Origin: Acidobacteriaceae bacterium
GTDB lineage: Bacteria; Acidobacteriota; Terriglobia; Terriglobales; Acidobacteriaceae
Assembly: GCA_030042915.1 (NCBI GenBank)
Contig: JASHYS010000511.1
Span: 1-14,004, forward strand
Length of the DNA: 14,004 nucleotides
Direction of reading: 5' to 3'
The notes under the pieces are model-generated. The model saw only the letters and a program-made list of their open reading frames with translations, was not told the DNA's origin and made no database searches. Position numbers and translations under genes: made by a program. Of this stretch, positions 12,880-14,004 are shown piece by piece (the first letter of the stretch is position 1; each line of letters begins with the position of its first letter).

Positions 12880-13794
12880 ATGGCGCAAGTCCAGCTAGAC
12901 CAAAGGCAGACCAGTCAAGGGCCGGAGCAAGAGAGCAAAGGCAGAGAAAACGGCTATGTCATGCTGGTGGCCATCTTTCTGATGGCGGCTCTTGTGCTGG
13001 GGTTAAGCATAGCCGTGCCCGTGGTCAGGAGAGAGATTCAACGGGACCGCGAAAGGGAAACGATCCGCCGCGGAAGTCAATATCGTCGCGCCATTCAGCT
13101 ATACTTCCGCAAATTTCATGCTTATCCGCCCAATGTTGGGGCGCTCGAACAGACTGACGATATTCGCTTCTTGCGGAAAAAGTACGTTGATCCCATCACC
13201 GGGAAAGATGATTGGGTGCCCATTCAGTTTGGAAATAACAAGGTTCCAACAAGCTTTGGTTTCTTCGGCCAGGAAATAGCGAGCACCTCGATTGCTGGAA
13301 TTGGGCCCGGCACGCCGTTCCCCGGCTCGAATCAGAATCCGAATCAGAATCAGAATCCGACCAACGACAGCACTTCATTCGGTTCCGACCCGGAGAACCC
13401 CACACCCCCAAGTTCCGGCCAAAACACGAGTGCGATCGTTTCAAACGTCGGCATTATCGGATTCTCGATTCCAAGCGAGAAGTCGTCGATCGTGGTCTAC
13501 AAGAAGCAGGACCACTATAACCTGTGGGAATTCGTCTACGATCCGATTCAGGATTTAGTTGCCAACAAAGGAGCGCAAGCAGCAAATGGAGGGAATTCCG
13601 GAACATCGGGCTCGCCTGGCGGCAACTCGCCAATCGGCAGTTCGCCAGGCGGGAGCTTGTTCCCCCCAATCAGTGGAGCGCCGGGGCCCGGCACATGGAG
13701 CCCCAATGGCAACCTGCCACCGGTAAGTGGCGGACCACCAAACACCGGCCCATGGAGCCCCAACGGCAATTTGCCATCTCCTCCCGAGCAATAG
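12880..13794 (+). CDS. Prepilin-like (type II secretion pseudopilin-related) protein with Gly/Pro/Asn-rich tail
   Basis: This gene encodes a 304-residue protein. The ATG at 12880 has GGGAG 9 bases upstream. A hydrophilic leader ends at Gly25, followed by Tyr26 and the hydrophobic helix VMLVAIFLMAALVLGLSIAV (27-46), the layout of a type IV prepilin cleavage site. The usual Glu at +5 is replaced by Val30, as in minor pseudopilins. Residues about 48-115 are a charged helix with GSQYRRAIQLYFRKFHAYPP and KYVDPITGKDDW, resembling the GspG-type pilin domain. An Asn/Gln/Pro repeat (151-160) interrupts the body. A short beta region follows (about 186-222). From about residue 231 the tail is Gly/Ser/Pro-rich and repeats PNGNLP twice (275-280 and 294-299). 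It probably sits in a secretion or pilus-like complex at the inner membrane. The following gene may be another secretion component. Confidence 0.8.
   Translation: MAQVQLDQRQTSQGPEQESKGRENGYVMLVAIFLMAALVLGLSIAVPVVRREIQRDRERETIRRGSQYRRAIQLYFRKFHAYPPNVGALEQTDDIRFLRKKYVDPITGKDDWVPIQFGNNKVPTSFGFFGQEIASTSIAGIGPGTPFPGSNQNPNQNQNPTNDSTSFGSDPENPTPPSSGQNTSAIVSNVGIIGFSIPSEKSSIVVYKKQDHYNLWEFVYDPIQDLVANKGAQAANGGNSGTSGSPGGNSPIGSSPGGSLFPPISGAPGPGTWSPNGNLPPVSGGPPNTGPWSPNGNLPSPPEQ
13330..13359 (+). repeat. Hexanucleotide tandem repeat, five AATCMG units
   Basis: Five copies of AATCAG or AATCCG occur in a row within the pseudopilin gene, encoding Asn-Gln and Asn-Pro pairs. Because the unit is six bases, slippage would change repeat number without shifting frame, so the loop length could vary between strains. 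Confidence 0.85.
13694..13776 (+). repeat. Two 26-base direct repeats near the end of the pseudopilin gene
   Basis: Bases 13694-13719 and 13751-13776 are near-identical (CATGGAGCCCCAA.GGCAA..TGCCA), 57 bases apart start to start. Both encode W-S-P-N-G-N-L-P. The differences fall mainly at third codon positions, which suggests an older duplication kept at the protein level. Confidence 0.8.
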
Positions 13795-13915
13795 CTGCAA
13801 CCGCCGCGTGGGTGGAGTGTACATAACAAAAACAACAACCGGCGCACTACAAATTTGGGGCGCCTGATCGTTCGCTTCGGAACCAAGTTGAGAGCAGACT
13901 GAAAGGAGTTTTGGA

Positions 13916-14004
13916 ATGAGGGAGCGGTTTTCGCAAAGAATTGGTCGAGTGAATTGCATCACCTTGTTCGCCGCGGTGGCGGGCCTGGGCTTGACCGTGG
14001 CGGA
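13916..14004 (+). CDS. Start of an exported or membrane protein, cut by the window edge
   Basis: The first 29 codons of a gene are visible. The ATG at 13916 has a strong AGGAG (13904-13908) 7 bases upstream. The protein begins with a basic segment (MRERFSQRIGRV) followed by a hydrophobic run (ITLFAAVAGLGLTVA), consistent with a signal peptide or membrane anchor. It follows the pseudopilin gene by 121 bases on the same strand with no visible terminator between them. A secretion-system partner such as a secretin is plausible from context, but nothing in the visible part shows this. Confidence 0.65.
   Translation, partial: MRERFSQRIGRVNCITLFAAVAGLGLTVA

Noticed and set aside
13196..13558. Repetitive Asp-Ser and Arg-Ile dipeptide frames opposite and beside the pseudopilin gene
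   Set aside because: These are other-frame readings of the hexanucleotide repeat within a well-supported gene.

Overview
The window looks like an accessory or exopolysaccharide region of a soil-type Acidobacteriota genome (Terriglobia-like). This placement is inferred from gene content: an exosortase fused to an EpsI domain, a NusG-like antiterminator of the kind that sits beside capsule genes, a 'GloVer' repeat protein, a prepilin-like protein with a Gly/Pro/Asn-rich tail, and a secreted TonB_C-domain protein. No rRNA, tRNA, CRISPR array, transposase or insertion sequence was seen.

Layout. Left part, minus strand (1-4792): the 5' end of a Wza-like polysaccharide export gene, a ribbon-helix-helix regulator, a Cys/Arg/His exosortase-EpsI fusion, and a secreted protein of seven GloVer repeats plus a Gly/Asn-rich solenoid-like domain. 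Long leaders containing stem-loops separate these genes. Middle, plus strand (5420-8194): a secreted FecR-like protein with a Cys-rich tail, a membrane-anchored TPR protein, and a small zinc-ribbon membrane protein only 3 bases after the TPR gene. Facing them on the minus strand (8202-10262) are an O-antigen ligase/polymerase-family protein and, upstream of it, a NusG/UpxY-like factor. Right part (10994-14004): a small helical protein of unknown function (plus), a TonB_C-domain protein (minus), a pseudopilin-like protein (plus), and the start of another exported protein that runs off the edge.

How the parts may fit together. The export protein, the O-antigen ligase-like protein and the NusG-like factor point to synthesis and export of a surface polysaccharide with processive antitermination. 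Exosortases normally anchor or process proteins with a C-terminal PEP-CTERM-type signal in bacteria that make exopolysaccharide. No protein in this window ends in such a signal, so the substrate is either elsewhere or carries an unrecognised signal. The FecR-like/TPR/zinc-ribbon trio is the least explained part. Its proteins are predicted to sit outside, at and across the membrane respectively, and it is the best candidate for an undescribed module linked to the exosortase and polysaccharide genes. All functional links here are inferences from gene neighbourhood and motifs read by eye.
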